Of a stretch of 45,993 bases of DNA, positions 32,818 through 40,404 are shown piece after piece. Under the pieces are notes generated by a model. The model was not told the origin of the DNA. It made no database searches and saw nothing but the letters and a program-made list of their open reading frames with translations. Numbering within the stretch: position 1 is the first letter of the stretch; every line of letters begins with the position of its first letter. A program made the position numbers and the translations under genes. Source of the stretch: Sulfuricella sp. (GTDB lineage Bacteria > Pseudomonadota > Gammaproteobacteria > Burkholderiales > Sulfuricellaceae). The stretch is taken from the NCBI GenBank assembly GCA_041651995.1, contig JBAZID010000018.1, positions 1 to 45,993 on the forward strand, given 5' to 3'.

Positions 32818-33966
32818 ATGGCCCAGGGGTATTTCGATCACAATGCCACTACGCCCCTCGACGAGAGTGTGCTGGCGCGAATGATGCCCTACATGCAGGA
32901 GCAGTTCGGTAATCCCTCTAGCCGTCATGGCTTTGGCCGGGCAGCGCGCCAGGCGGTTGATGAGGCGCGCGAGCGGGTGGCGGACGCGGTGGGCGCACAC
33001 CCCTCACAGATAATTTTTACCAGCGGTGGCACCGAGGCAAATAACCTGGCCATTCGCGGGATGGCGGCAGCGCTGCCGCCATCCCAGGTGATATGGGGCA
33101 GCATCGAGCATCCCTGTGTGGCGAAGCCGTGCCAGAGCCTGAAGGCACAGGGCTGGATGTCGCGCCCGCTGGAGGCGGATGCTGCTGGCCGGTTTGACAT
33201 GAATGATCTAGCTCGGGCATTGGAGTCGACGACGGGCCTGGTCAGCGTGATGCTGGTCAATAACGAGACCGGCGTGTTGCAGGATGTGGCTGAAGTGGCA
33301 AAACAGGCGCGTGCGGCGGGTGCCCGGGTGCACACTGATGCAGTGCAGGCACTGGGCAAGGTCAGGCTGGATTTCGCGGAACTTGGCGTGCATGCCATGA
33401 GCCTGTCGTCGCACAAGGTTTATGGGCCGAAAGGCGTTGGCGCGCTGGTGCTCGACAAGCGCGTCGAATTGATGCCCCAGATGACCGGGGGCGGGCATGA
33501 AAAAGGTTTGCGTGCCGGCACCGAGAATGTGCCGGGTATTGTCGGCTTTGCCGCAGCCTGTGAGCTGGCGCTCGGGCGCATGGAGCTGGATGCGGAACGG
33601 CTTGGCCGGATGAGAGACGAGCTTGAGGCGGGTGTTGCGGTTCTGGGTGGCGTGATATTCGGTGCCAGGGCACAGCGTCTCGCAAATACCAGTTATTTTG
33701 CCTTTCCTGGCATCGAAGGAGAAACGTTGTTGATTGCGCTGGATCGCGCGGGCTTTGCGGTGGCCAGCGGCTCGGCCTGCGCCAGCGGCAGTTCCGAGCC
33801 AAGCCCAGTTCTGCTGGCCATGGGCGTCGAGCCGGAGCTGGCCAAAGGCGCGATCCGGGTGAGCCTGGGGCGTGGCAACAACATGCAGCAGACAGAATCA
33901 TTTATCAGGGTCTTGCAGGTGGAGTTGGAGCGTTTGCGAGCCCTGTCAGCCGTAGCAGTCATGTGA
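32818..33966 (+). CDS. IscS/NifS-type cysteine desulfurase, first of two
   Basis: 382 aa from the ATG just after the iscR stop (a GTG at 32812 is also possible). Class V aminotransferase fold: YFDHNATTPLDESV, TSGGTEANNLAIRG, H98 (IEHPCV), PLP-Asp in HTDAVQALGK, Schiff-base K200 (SLSSHKVYGPKG) and active-site C321 (VASGSACASGSSEPSP). All catalytic residues are present, so it should be active. It is clearly divergent from the second copy (iscS), and shorter by 20 residues, lacking the IscS C-terminal tail ending. Betaproteobacterial isc clusters often carry this extra gene; its specific acceptor is unknown. Confidence 0.93.
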   Translation: MAQGYFDHNATTPLDESVLARMMPYMQEQFGNPSSRHGFGRAARQAVDEARERVADAVGAHPSQIIFTSGGTEANNLAIRGMAAALPPSQVIWGSIEHPCVAKPCQSLKAQGWMSRPLEADAAGRFDMNDLARALESTTGLVSVMLVNNETGVLQDVAEVAKQARAAGARVHTDAVQALGKVRLDFAELGVHAMSLSSHKVYGPKGVGALVLDKRVELMPQMTGGGHEKGLRAGTENVPGIVGFAAACELALGRMELDAERLGRMRDELEAGVAVLGGVIFGARAQRLANTSYFAFPGIEGETLLIALDRAGFAVASGSACASGSSEPSPVLLAMGVEPELAKGAIRVSLGRGNNMQQTESFIRVLQVELERLRALSAVAVM

Positions 33967-33982
33967 CTTTTTGGAGAATGTA

Positions 33983-35191
33983 ATGAAGTTGCCGATTTAC
34001 CTGGATTATTCCGCAACGACGCCGGTGGACCCCCGCGTGGCGGAACAAATGATCCCCTACCTGACCGAGAAATTCGGTAATCCGGCCAGCCGCTCCCACG
34101 CTTTTGGCTGGGAGGCCGACGAAGCGGTGGAGAACGCCCGCAAGCAGGTGGCCGGGCTGGTTAATGCCGACCCCAAGGAAATTGTCTGGACCTCCGGCGC
34201 GACTGAATCCAACAACCTCGCCATCAAGGGCGCAGCGCACTTCTACTCGGGCAAGGGCAAGCACCTCATCACCGTGGCCACCGAGCACAAGGCGGTGCTG
34301 GACACCTGCCGCGAGCTGGAGCGCCAGGGCTACGAGGTGACTTACCTCATTCCCGAATCCAATGGCCTGATTGATCTGGATAAATTCACCGCGGCGATCC
34401 GCCCCGATACCATTCTGGCCTCGGTGATGTACGTCAACAACGAAATCGGCGTGATCCAGGATATTCCCGCACTGGGCGAAATCTGCCGCAGCAAGGGTGT
34501 GATCTTCCACGTGGATTCCGCTCAGGCCAGCGGCAAGGTGGTAATCGACCTGCAAAAGCTGAAAGTGGACCTGATGTCCTTTTCCGCGCACAAAATATAC
34601 GGCCCCAAGGGCATCGGCGCCCTGTATGTGCGCCGCAAGCCGCGTATCCGCCTCGAAGCGCAGATGCACGGCGGCGGCCACGAGCGCGGTATGCGCTCCG
34701 GCACGCTCCCCACCCACCAGATCGTGGGCATGGGCGAAGCATTCCGCATTGCGAAGGAAGAAATGGCGGCGGAAAACGAGCGCACACGCATGCTGCGCGA
34801 CCGTCTCTACAATGGCCTCAAGGAAATCGAGGAGGTGTATATCAACGGCGACATGGACAACCGCGTGCCGCATAATCTCAATATCAGCTTCAGTTTCGTC
34901 GAGGGCGAATCGCTCATCATGGCGATCAAGGATCTCGCGGTATCGAGCGGCTCGGCCTGCACTTCCGCCAGCCTGGAGCCTTCCTATGTGCTGAAATCCC
35001 TGGGGCACAGCGACGAGCTGGCGCACAGCTCGATCCGCTTCTCCATCGGCCGTTTCACCACCGAGGAAGAAATCGACTACGCGATACAGCTGCTCAGGAA
35101 CAAGATCGGCAAGCTGCGCGAACTCTCGCCGCTGTGGGAAATGTTCAAGGACGGCATCGATTTGAATACCGTGCAGTGGGCGGCACATTGA
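33983..35191 (+). CDS. iscS: Cysteine desulfurase IscS
   Basis: 402 aa (E. coli 404) with GGAG 7 nt before the ATG. MKLPIYLDYSATTPVDPRVA, H102 (ATEHKAV), Schiff-base K204 (SFSAHKIYGPKG) and loop cysteine C326 (SSGSACTSASLEPSYVL). The C-terminus LSPLWEMFKDGIDLNTVQW is the IscU-binding end of true IscS. Takes sulfur from cysteine as a persulfide and passes it to IscU and other acceptors. It is followed by an 86-nt gap filled largely with an inverted repeat before iscU. Confidence 0.98.
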   Translation: MKLPIYLDYSATTPVDPRVAEQMIPYLTEKFGNPASRSHAFGWEADEAVENARKQVAGLVNADPKEIVWTSGATESNNLAIKGAAHFYSGKGKHLITVATEHKAVLDTCRELERQGYEVTYLIPESNGLIDLDKFTAAIRPDTILASVMYVNNEIGVIQDIPALGEICRSKGVIFHVDSAQASGKVVIDLQKLKVDLMSFSAHKIYGPKGIGALYVRRKPRIRLEAQMHGGGHERGMRSGTLPTHQIVGMGEAFRIAKEEMAAENERTRMLRDRLYNGLKEIEEVYINGDMDNRVPHNLNISFSFVEGESLIMAIKDLAVSSGSACTSASLEPSYVLKSLGHSDELAHSSIRFSIGRFTTEEEIDYAIQLLRNKIGKLRELSPLWEMFKDGIDLNTVQWAAH

Positions 35192-35197
35192 TTAACT

Positions 35198-35262
35198 GGT
35201 GAGGCGTGAGGGGGTAGGGGTGAGGGGGAAACTCCTCGCCTCACCCCTCACCCCTCTCCCCT
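35198..35262. repeat. GTGAGGGG-type inverted-repeat element between iscS and iscU
   Basis: Perfect 9-bp outer pair GGTGAGGCG (35198-35206) / CGCCTCACC (35238-35246), with G-rich (TGAGGGGGTAGGGGTGAGGG) and C-rich (CCCCTCACCCCTCTCCCC) segments that can pair. It can form a strong RNA hairpin within the isc transcript just before iscU. Confidence 0.8.
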
Positions 35263-35277
35263 AACCGGAGATTTACT

Positions 35278-35694
35278 ATGGCATACAGCGAAAAAGTACT
35301 GGATCACTACGAAAATCCGCGCAACGTCGGCTCTTTCGCCAAAGAGGAAGAAGGCGTGGCGACCGGCATGGTCGGCGCGCCGGCATGCGGCGACGTGATG
35401 AAGCTGCAGATCCGGGTCAACAAGGATGGCGTGATCGAGGACGCCAAGTTCAAGACCTATGGCTGCGGTTCGGCTATCGCATCGAGTTCCCTGGTGACCG
35501 AATGGGTCAAGGGCAAGACGCTGGATCAGGCGCTGGACATCAAGAATACCCAGATCGCCGAAGAGCTGGCTCTGCCCCCGGTGAAGATTCACTGCTCGAT
35601 CCTGGCTGAAGACGCAATCAAGGCCGCCGTGGCCGACTACAAGGCCAAGCATGGCGAAAACGTGGTGACCGATGCCTGCAAGGGAGCGTGCTGA
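35278..35694 (+). CDS. iscU: Fe-S cluster scaffold protein IscU
   Basis: 138 aa. Cluster ligands C37, D39, C63, H105 and C106 occur at the same positions as in E. coli (GAPACGDV, TYGCGSAIASSS, KIHCSIL). The HscA recognition motif LPPVK is at 99-103. [2Fe-2S] clusters are assembled on it from IscS-derived sulfur and iron, then released by HscA/HscB. The C-terminus carries two extra Cys (TDACKGAC), absent from E. coli IscU but seen in several betaproteobacteria. Confidence 0.98.
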   Translation: MAYSEKVLDHYENPRNVGSFAKEEEGVATGMVGAPACGDVMKLQIRVNKDGVIEDAKFKTYGCGSAIASSSLVTEWVKGKTLDQALDIKNTQIAEELALPPVKIHCSILAEDAIKAAVADYKAKHGENVVTDACKGAC

Positions 35695-35696
35695 TC

Positions 35697-36020
35697 ATGG
35701 GTATCACAATGACCGAACAGGCTGCCAGACACGTCAGCAATTTCCTGGCCAAACGCGGCAAGGGTGTGGGTCTGCGCCTCGGCGTGCGCACTTCGGGTTG
35801 CTCCGGCATGGCTTACACGATTGAATTCGCCGACGAAATCGGTGCTGATGATTTGCAGTTCGACAGCCACGGCGTGAAAGTGCTGATCGATGCCAAGAGC
35901 CTGCCCTATCTGGATGGCACCGAACTGGACTACACCCGCGAAGGGCTGAGCGAGGGCTTCAAGTTCAACAACCCCAACGTCAAGAACGCTTGCGGTTGCG
36001 GCGAGAGCTTTAACGTATAA
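35697..36020 (+). CDS. iscA: Fe-S carrier protein IscA
   Basis: 107 aa, the same length as E. coli IscA, from MGITMTEQAARHVSNFLAKR; a further upstream start (35688) would overlap iscU. C35 (RTSGCSGMAY), C99 and C101 (NACGCGESF) are the conserved metal or cluster ligands. Carries clusters or iron to target proteins. The start is 2 nt after the iscU stop, with AGGGAG inside the end of iscU as ribosome site. Confidence 0.98.
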   Translation: MGITMTEQAARHVSNFLAKRGKGVGLRLGVRTSGCSGMAYTIEFADEIGADDLQFDSHGVKVLIDAKSLPYLDGTELDYTREGLSEGFKFNNPNVKNACGCGESFNV

Positions 36021-36025
36021 CTCTG

Positions 36026-36559
36026 ATGCACTTCGATTTCAGCAAAAACCATTTCGAGCTGTTCGGCCTGGCATCCGCGTTCCACATCGACATGGAGCGC
36101 CTGGACCTGGCCTACCGCGAAATCCAGACACTGGTCCATCCCGACAAATTCGCCCACCTGGGCGAGCAGGAAAAGCGCCTGTCGATGCAGTGGGCGACGC
36201 ATGTCAACGAAGCCTATCAGACCCTGAAAAAGCCGCTCTCCCGTGCGCGCTACCTGTTGCATCTGCATGGCGTGGATACGCAGGAGGAAAGCAACACCGC
36301 CATGCCGGCGGAATTCCTCATGGCCCAGATGGAGTGGCGCGAGGCCATCATGGAGGCCAGGGAGGCGCAGGATGTCGCGGACATGGAGCAATTGCACAAC
36401 CGCCTGCGCGCGGAAATGCGTGCACAGCATCAGGAACTGGGATGCCTGCTGGACGAGCAGGCGGACTACCAGGGGGCATCCGGACTGGTGCGCAAGCTGA
36501 AATTCATGGAAAAGCTGGGCGAGGAAATTGATGGCGCCCTGGAGTTGATGGAAGCTTAA
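36026..36559 (+). CDS. hscB: Co-chaperone HscB
   Basis: 177 aa. J-domain at about 1-75 with the HPD motif at 38-40 (IQTLVHPDKFAHL) and NEAYQTLKKPLSRARYLL. The C-terminal three-helix region (AMPAEFLMAQMEWREAI) binds IscU. Stimulates the HscA ATPase and hands over IscU. It starts 5 nt after iscA; the following gap before hscA holds an inverted repeat. Confidence 0.97.
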   Translation: MHFDFSKNHFELFGLASAFHIDMERLDLAYREIQTLVHPDKFAHLGEQEKRLSMQWATHVNEAYQTLKKPLSRARYLLHLHGVDTQEESNTAMPAEFLMAQMEWREAIMEAREAQDVADMEQLHNRLRAEMRAQHQELGCLLDEQADYQGASGLVRKLKFMEKLGEEIDGALELMEA

Positions 36560-36637
36560 CCCCCCTCAGTCCCCCCTTATCAGGGGGGAAGCCGCTTTTC
36601 TCCTCCCCTGACAAGGGGAGGCCGGGAGGGGTTGGGG
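36558..36637. repeat. CCCCTGACAAGGGG-type inverted-repeat element between hscB and hscA
   Basis: Outer arms AACCCCCCTC (36558 onward) and GGGAGGGGTTGGGG, with two inner hairpins: CCCCCCTTATCAGGGGGG and CTCCCCTGACAAGGGGAG. It begins on the hscB stop codon itself. A known type of dispersed intergenic repeat in betaproteobacteria, unrelated to the elements before iscU and fdx. Confidence 0.82.
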
Positions 36638-36657
36638 TCTGTTTAAAAAGGATTTTC

Positions 36658-38520
36658 ATGGCATTACTGCAAATCGCCGAACCCGGCATGAGCGCCGCGC
36701 CCCACCAGCACCGGTTGGCGGTGGGCATAGACCTGGGTACCACCAATTCGCTGGTGGCCACGGTGCGCAGCGCGCTTGCCGTGGTGCTGAACGATGAAAA
36801 TGGCCGTTCCCTGCTGCCGTCGGTGGTGCGTTATCGCGCCGATGGCGTGGAGGTCGGCTGTCATGCCATGCACGCGCAGGCGACGGACCCGCAAAATACC
36901 ATTGTTTCGGTGAAGCGTTTCATGGGGCGCGGCCTGTCTGATATCGCCGATGCGGCGCACATGCCCTACCATTTTGTGGACGAGCCCGGGATGGTGCAAA
37001 TCAGCACGGTTGCCGGGGTTAAAAGCCCGGTGGAGGTGTCTGCCGAAATCCTCAAGGTGCTGCGCCAGCGCGCGGAAAAATCCCTGGGCGGCGAACTGGT
37101 GGGCGCCGTCATCACCGTGCCGGCCTATTTCGACGAAGCCCAGCGCCAGGCCACCAAGGATGCGGCCCGGCTGGCAGGTATCAACGTGCTGCGCCTGCTC
37201 AACGAACCGACTGCCGCCGCCGTGGCCTATGGCCTCGACAATGGCTCAGAGGGCGTGTTCGCGGTGTTCGATCTGGGTGGCGGCACTTTCGATATTTCCA
37301 TTCTCAAGCTTTCCCGCGGCGTGTTCGAGGTGCTATCCACCAATGGTGATTCCGCCCTGGGTGGAGATGACTTCGACCATCGGATTTATTGCTGGATACT
37401 TGAACAGGCCAGCCTTTCAGGATTGAACCACAGGGATGTCCGCTTGCTGCAGACCCATGCCCGCGCGGCCAAGGAAGTCCTGACCGAGCACGAGGAAGCG
37501 ACGATTACCGCCGTGCTTTCCACGGGCGAGACGGTGGATCTGACCCTGAACACGGAAATATTTGCCAGCATCACCAAAAGCCTGGTCAGCAAGACCCTGG
37601 CGCCGACCCGCAAGGCCCTGCGCGATGCCGGGCTGTCGGTCGATGATATCAAGGGCGTGGTCATGGTCGGCGGCTCCACCCGCATGCCGATCATTCAGCA
37701 CGCCGTGGGTGATTTTTTTGCCCAGGAACCGCTCAATAACCTTGACCCGGACAAGGTGGTGGCGCTGGGTGCCGCGATCCAGGCCAATGTGCTGGCAGGC
37801 AACCGGAGCGAAGACGACTGGCTGCTGCTGGACGTGATTCCGCTGTCGCTGGGCCTGGAAACCATGGGTGGCCTGGTGGAGAAAGTCATTCAGCGCAATT
37901 CCACCATCCCCGTGGCGCGCGCGCAGGAATTCACGACTTACAAGGACGGCCAGACCGCCATGAGCATCCACGTGGTGCAGGGCGAGCGCGAACTGGTCAG
38001 CGACTGCCGCTCGCTGGCGAAATTCGAGCTGCGCGGCATTCCTCCCATGGTGGCCGGGGCGGCGCGCATCCGCGTCACCTTCCAGGTCGATGCCGATGGC
38101 CTGCTCTCGGTCACGGCGCGCGAGCAGAGCACCGGCGTGGAGTCCTCGGTAACGGTCAAGCCTTCCTATGGCTTGAGTGACGAACAGATCACCGGGATGC
38201 TGCAAGCCTCGCTCACGTATGCCAGGGACGACATGCTGGCTCGCACCTTGCAGGAGGCACGGGTGGAAGGTGGCCGCCTGATCGAGGCGGTGGAAGCGGC
38301 GCTGGAAGAGGATTCTCATCTGCTGAAAGCGGGCGAGGGCGACAAAATCGCCGCCATGATCGAGCAGTTGCGCGCGGCCATAGCCGGCGACGACCACCGC
38401 CGCGTGACCCAGGCGGTGGAAACCCTCAACCACGCCACCGAATCCTTCGCCGCGCGGCGCATGGACGCCAGTGTCAACAAGGCCCTGACAGGGCACAAGC
38501 TGGAAGAACTGGAATCCTGA
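36658..38520 (+). CDS. hscA: Hsp70-type chaperone HscA for Fe-S assembly
   Basis: 620 aa (E. coli 616). Nucleotide-binding domain with GIDLGTTNSLVATVRSA, VITVPAYFDEAQRQATKDAA, LLNEPTAAAVAYGLD and VFDLGGGTFDIS. The substrate-binding domain starts after the hydrophobic linker (DVIPLSLGLETMGGL), followed by a helical lid with EEDSHLLKAGEGDKI. It recognises LPPVK of IscU. AAGGA lies 6 nt before the ATG, after the repeat. Confidence 0.97.
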   Translation: MALLQIAEPGMSAAPHQHRLAVGIDLGTTNSLVATVRSALAVVLNDENGRSLLPSVVRYRADGVEVGCHAMHAQATDPQNTIVSVKRFMGRGLSDIADAAHMPYHFVDEPGMVQISTVAGVKSPVEVSAEILKVLRQRAEKSLGGELVGAVITVPAYFDEAQRQATKDAARLAGINVLRLLNEPTAAAVAYGLDNGSEGVFAVFDLGGGTFDISILKLSRGVFEVLSTNGDSALGGDDFDHRIYCWILEQASLSGLNHRDVRLLQTHARAAKEVLTEHEEATITAVLSTGETVDLTLNTEIFASITKSLVSKTLAPTRKALRDAGLSVDDIKGVVMVGGSTRMPIIQHAVGDFFAQEPLNNLDPDKVVALGAAIQANVLAGNRSEDDWLLLDVIPLSLGLETMGGLVEKVIQRNSTIPVARAQEFTTYKDGQTAMSIHVVQGERELVSDCRSLAKFELRGIPPMVAGAARIRVTFQVDADGLLSVTAREQSTGVESSVTVKPSYGLSDEQITGMLQASLTYARDDMLARTLQEARVEGGRLIEAVEAALEEDSHLLKAGEGDKIAAMIEQLRAAIAGDDHRRVTQAVETLNHATESFAARRMDASVNKALTGHKLEELES

Positions 38521-38528
38521 ATGAGCTA

Positions 38529-38606
38529 AACCACGGAGCACACGGAGATCACGGAGAATGACGATCTTGCTTTTTTCTCTGTGATCTCCGTGTGCTCCGT
38601 GGTTAT
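38529..38606. repeat. CACGGAG inverted-repeat element, copy E
   Basis: Compact copy: AACCACGGAGCACACGGAGA with TCACGGAGAA on the left and CTGTGATCTCCGTGTGCTCC with GTGGTTAT on the right. The arms pair almost perfectly around a 20-nt centre. Located between hscA and fdx. Confidence 0.9.
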
Positions 38607-38627
38607 TAAAAAATGTGAGAATTAAAC

Positions 38628-38969
38628 ATGCCCCAACTGATCGTACTGCCCCACGTAGAACTGTGCCCCGAGGGCGCGGTGATCGAAGCCAAACCCGGTG
38701 TGTCCATCTGCGATACGCTGCTCGAAAATGGTATTGAAATCGAGCATGCCTGCGAGAAATCCTGCGCCTGCACCACCTGCCACGTGATCGTGCGCGAGGG
38801 ACTGGAATCCCTCAACGAAGCCGAGGAACTGGAAGAAGACATGCTCGACAAGGCCTGGGGCCTGGAGCCGAACTCGCGCCTGTCCTGCCAGACCATCGTG
38901 GACGCTCAGGATCTGGTGATCGAGATCCCCAAGTACACCATCAACATGGTCAAGGAAGGGCATCACTAA
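38628..38969 (+). CDS. fdx: ISC-type [2Fe-2S] ferredoxin
   Basis: 113 aa. Ligands C42, C48, C51 and C87 (HACEKSCACTTCHVIV and RLSCQTI) occur at E. coli Fdx positions; C46 is an extra, also conserved in this family. The acidic stretch EAEELEEDMLDK is the partner-binding surface. Supplies electrons during cluster assembly on IscU. Immediately upstream of iscX (1-nt gap). Confidence 0.98.
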   Translation: MPQLIVLPHVELCPEGAVIEAKPGVSICDTLLENGIEIEHACEKSCACTTCHVIVREGLESLNEAEELEEDMLDKAWGLEPNSRLSCQTIVDAQDLVIEIPKYTINMVKEGHH

Positions 38970-38970
38970 C

Positions 38971-39165
38971 ATGAAGTGGACCGATGTGCACCAGATTGCC
39001 GAGGCGCTGTATGACAGCCAGCCCGATACCGATCCCCAGTACGTGCGCTTCACCGACTTGCACCAGTGGGTGACGCAACTGGACGGATTCAGCGACGACC
39101 CCAACCGCTCCAACGAAAAAATTCTCGAAGCCATCCAGATGGCATGGATGGAAGAAGCCGAATAA
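38971..39165 (+). CDS. iscX: Fe-S assembly protein IscX
   Basis: 64 aa, MKWTDVHQIAEALYDSQPDT. Conserved acidic iron-binding face (DTDPQYVRFTDLHQWV) and C-terminal AIQMAWMEEAE. Small regulator of IscS activity that binds iron and IscS. It ends the isc cluster; the 77-nt gap to flhB contains no terminator I can identify. Confidence 0.97.
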   Translation: MKWTDVHQIAEALYDSQPDTDPQYVRFTDLHQWVTQLDGFSDDPNRSNEKILEAIQMAWMEEAE

Positions 39166-39242
39166 GCGCTTCATGATCGACGGGTAAGCCCATTTCGGCA
39201 GGTTTCATGCCATGTTAAACTTCTGCTCCAAAGAGGGTGGAA

Positions 39243-40385
39243 ATGGCTGAAGACAGCGATCTTGAACGTACAGAACCCGCGTCGTCGCGGCGGATAGAGC
39301 AGGCAAGGGAGAAGGGCCAGGTCGCGCGCTCGCGCGAGCTGACCACGGTTGCCATCCTGCTCGCTGCGGGCGGCGGCCTGATTTTCATGGGGGGGGGCAT
39401 GATGGAGCATCTGCGCTCCATGATGCGAAATAGCCTGACGCTGGACCGGGCTGTCATTTTCAATCCAGGTCAGATGCTGCAACAACTGCATCTGCATTCG
39501 CTGGATATCTTGCTGACTATTCTCCCTTTTCTTGGTTTGTTGATGGTCGTCACCGTGGCTTCATCCGTGGTGATTTCCGGCTGGCTGTTTTCGGCCCAGG
39601 CACTGGAACCGGATTTTTCTCGCCTCAATCCCCTGAAAGGGGTCACCCGCATCATTTCCTGGTCCGGCATGGCGGAAATGGTCAAGGCCATTGCCAAAAC
39701 CGCACTCATTGGCGGTGTGGCCTTGTGGGTGGTGTGGCAGGACGTGAATGAAATCCTGTCGCTGGTGGCTGAGCCACTCGATTCCGGACTCCCTCATGCG
39801 GCTCGCATGGTGGGTTTCACTTTCATGGCGGTGTCCGGATCCATGCTGTTGATTGTCGCGATCGATGTTCCTTTTCAGTTGTGGAATCATGCAAAGCAAC
39901 TGCGTATGACCAAGGAAGATGTGCGGCAGGAATCCAAGGAAACCGAGGGCGATCCGCATGTCAAGGCGCGGATTCGCCAGCTTCAGCGTGAATCGGCGCG
40001 GCGCCGCATGATGTCCGAGGTGCCCAAGGCCGACGTGATCGTTACCAACCCGACCCACTATGCAGTGGCTCTGCGCTATCAGGAAGGCAAGATGGGCGCG
40101 CCACAGGTGGTGGCCAAGGGTGCTGCGCTGCTGGCGCAACGCATTCGTGAGCTGGGCGAGGAAAACCGGGTGCCCATTCTGGAAGCGCCGCCACTGGCCC
40201 GCGCCCTCTACCGGCACGCAGAACTGGGTCAGGAAATCCCCGCCAAGCTGTATACTGCGGTGGCGGAGGTGCTGGCTTATATCTACCAGCTACGCCGCTA
40301 CCGCACTTATGGCGGTACCGCGCCCGAAACGCCGCGCGAGTTGCCGGTGCCGCCGGAACTGGATTTTGTAAGGGAAGCAGTTTGA
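39243..40385 (+). CDS. flhB: Flagellar export apparatus protein FlhB
   Basis: 380 aa from the ATG two codons after an in-frame GTG. N-terminus SDLERTEPASSRRIEQAREK, four membrane helices (about 34-52, 88-113, 145-168, 186-210), and a cytoplasmic domain with the self-cleavage site N269-P270-T271-H272 (VIVTNPTHYAVAL). FlhB is the substrate-specificity switch of the flagellar type III system. It is first in a same-strand run with flhA, flhF, flhG, fliA and a mot gene, all 0-20 nt apart or overlapping. Confidence 0.97.
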   Translation: MAEDSDLERTEPASSRRIEQAREKGQVARSRELTTVAILLAAGGGLIFMGGGMMEHLRSMMRNSLTLDRAVIFNPGQMLQQLHLHSLDILLTILPFLGLLMVVTVASSVVISGWLFSAQALEPDFSRLNPLKGVTRIISWSGMAEMVKAIAKTALIGGVALWVVWQDVNEILSLVAEPLDSGLPHAARMVGFTFMAVSGSMLLIVAIDVPFQLWNHAKQLRMTKEDVRQESKETEGDPHVKARIRQLQRESARRRMMSEVPKADVIVTNPTHYAVALRYQEGKMGAPQVVAKGAALLAQRIRELGEENRVPILEAPPLARALYRHAELGQEIPAKLYTAVAEVLAYIYQLRRYRTYGGTAPETPRELPVPPELDFVREAV

Positions 40386-40404
40386 TTCAATCAGAGGTTG
40401 CTAA

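Noticed and set aside
33959..35188. 409-codon open frame on the minus strand
   Set aside because: Antisense to iscS over its whole length; the iscS reading is unambiguous.
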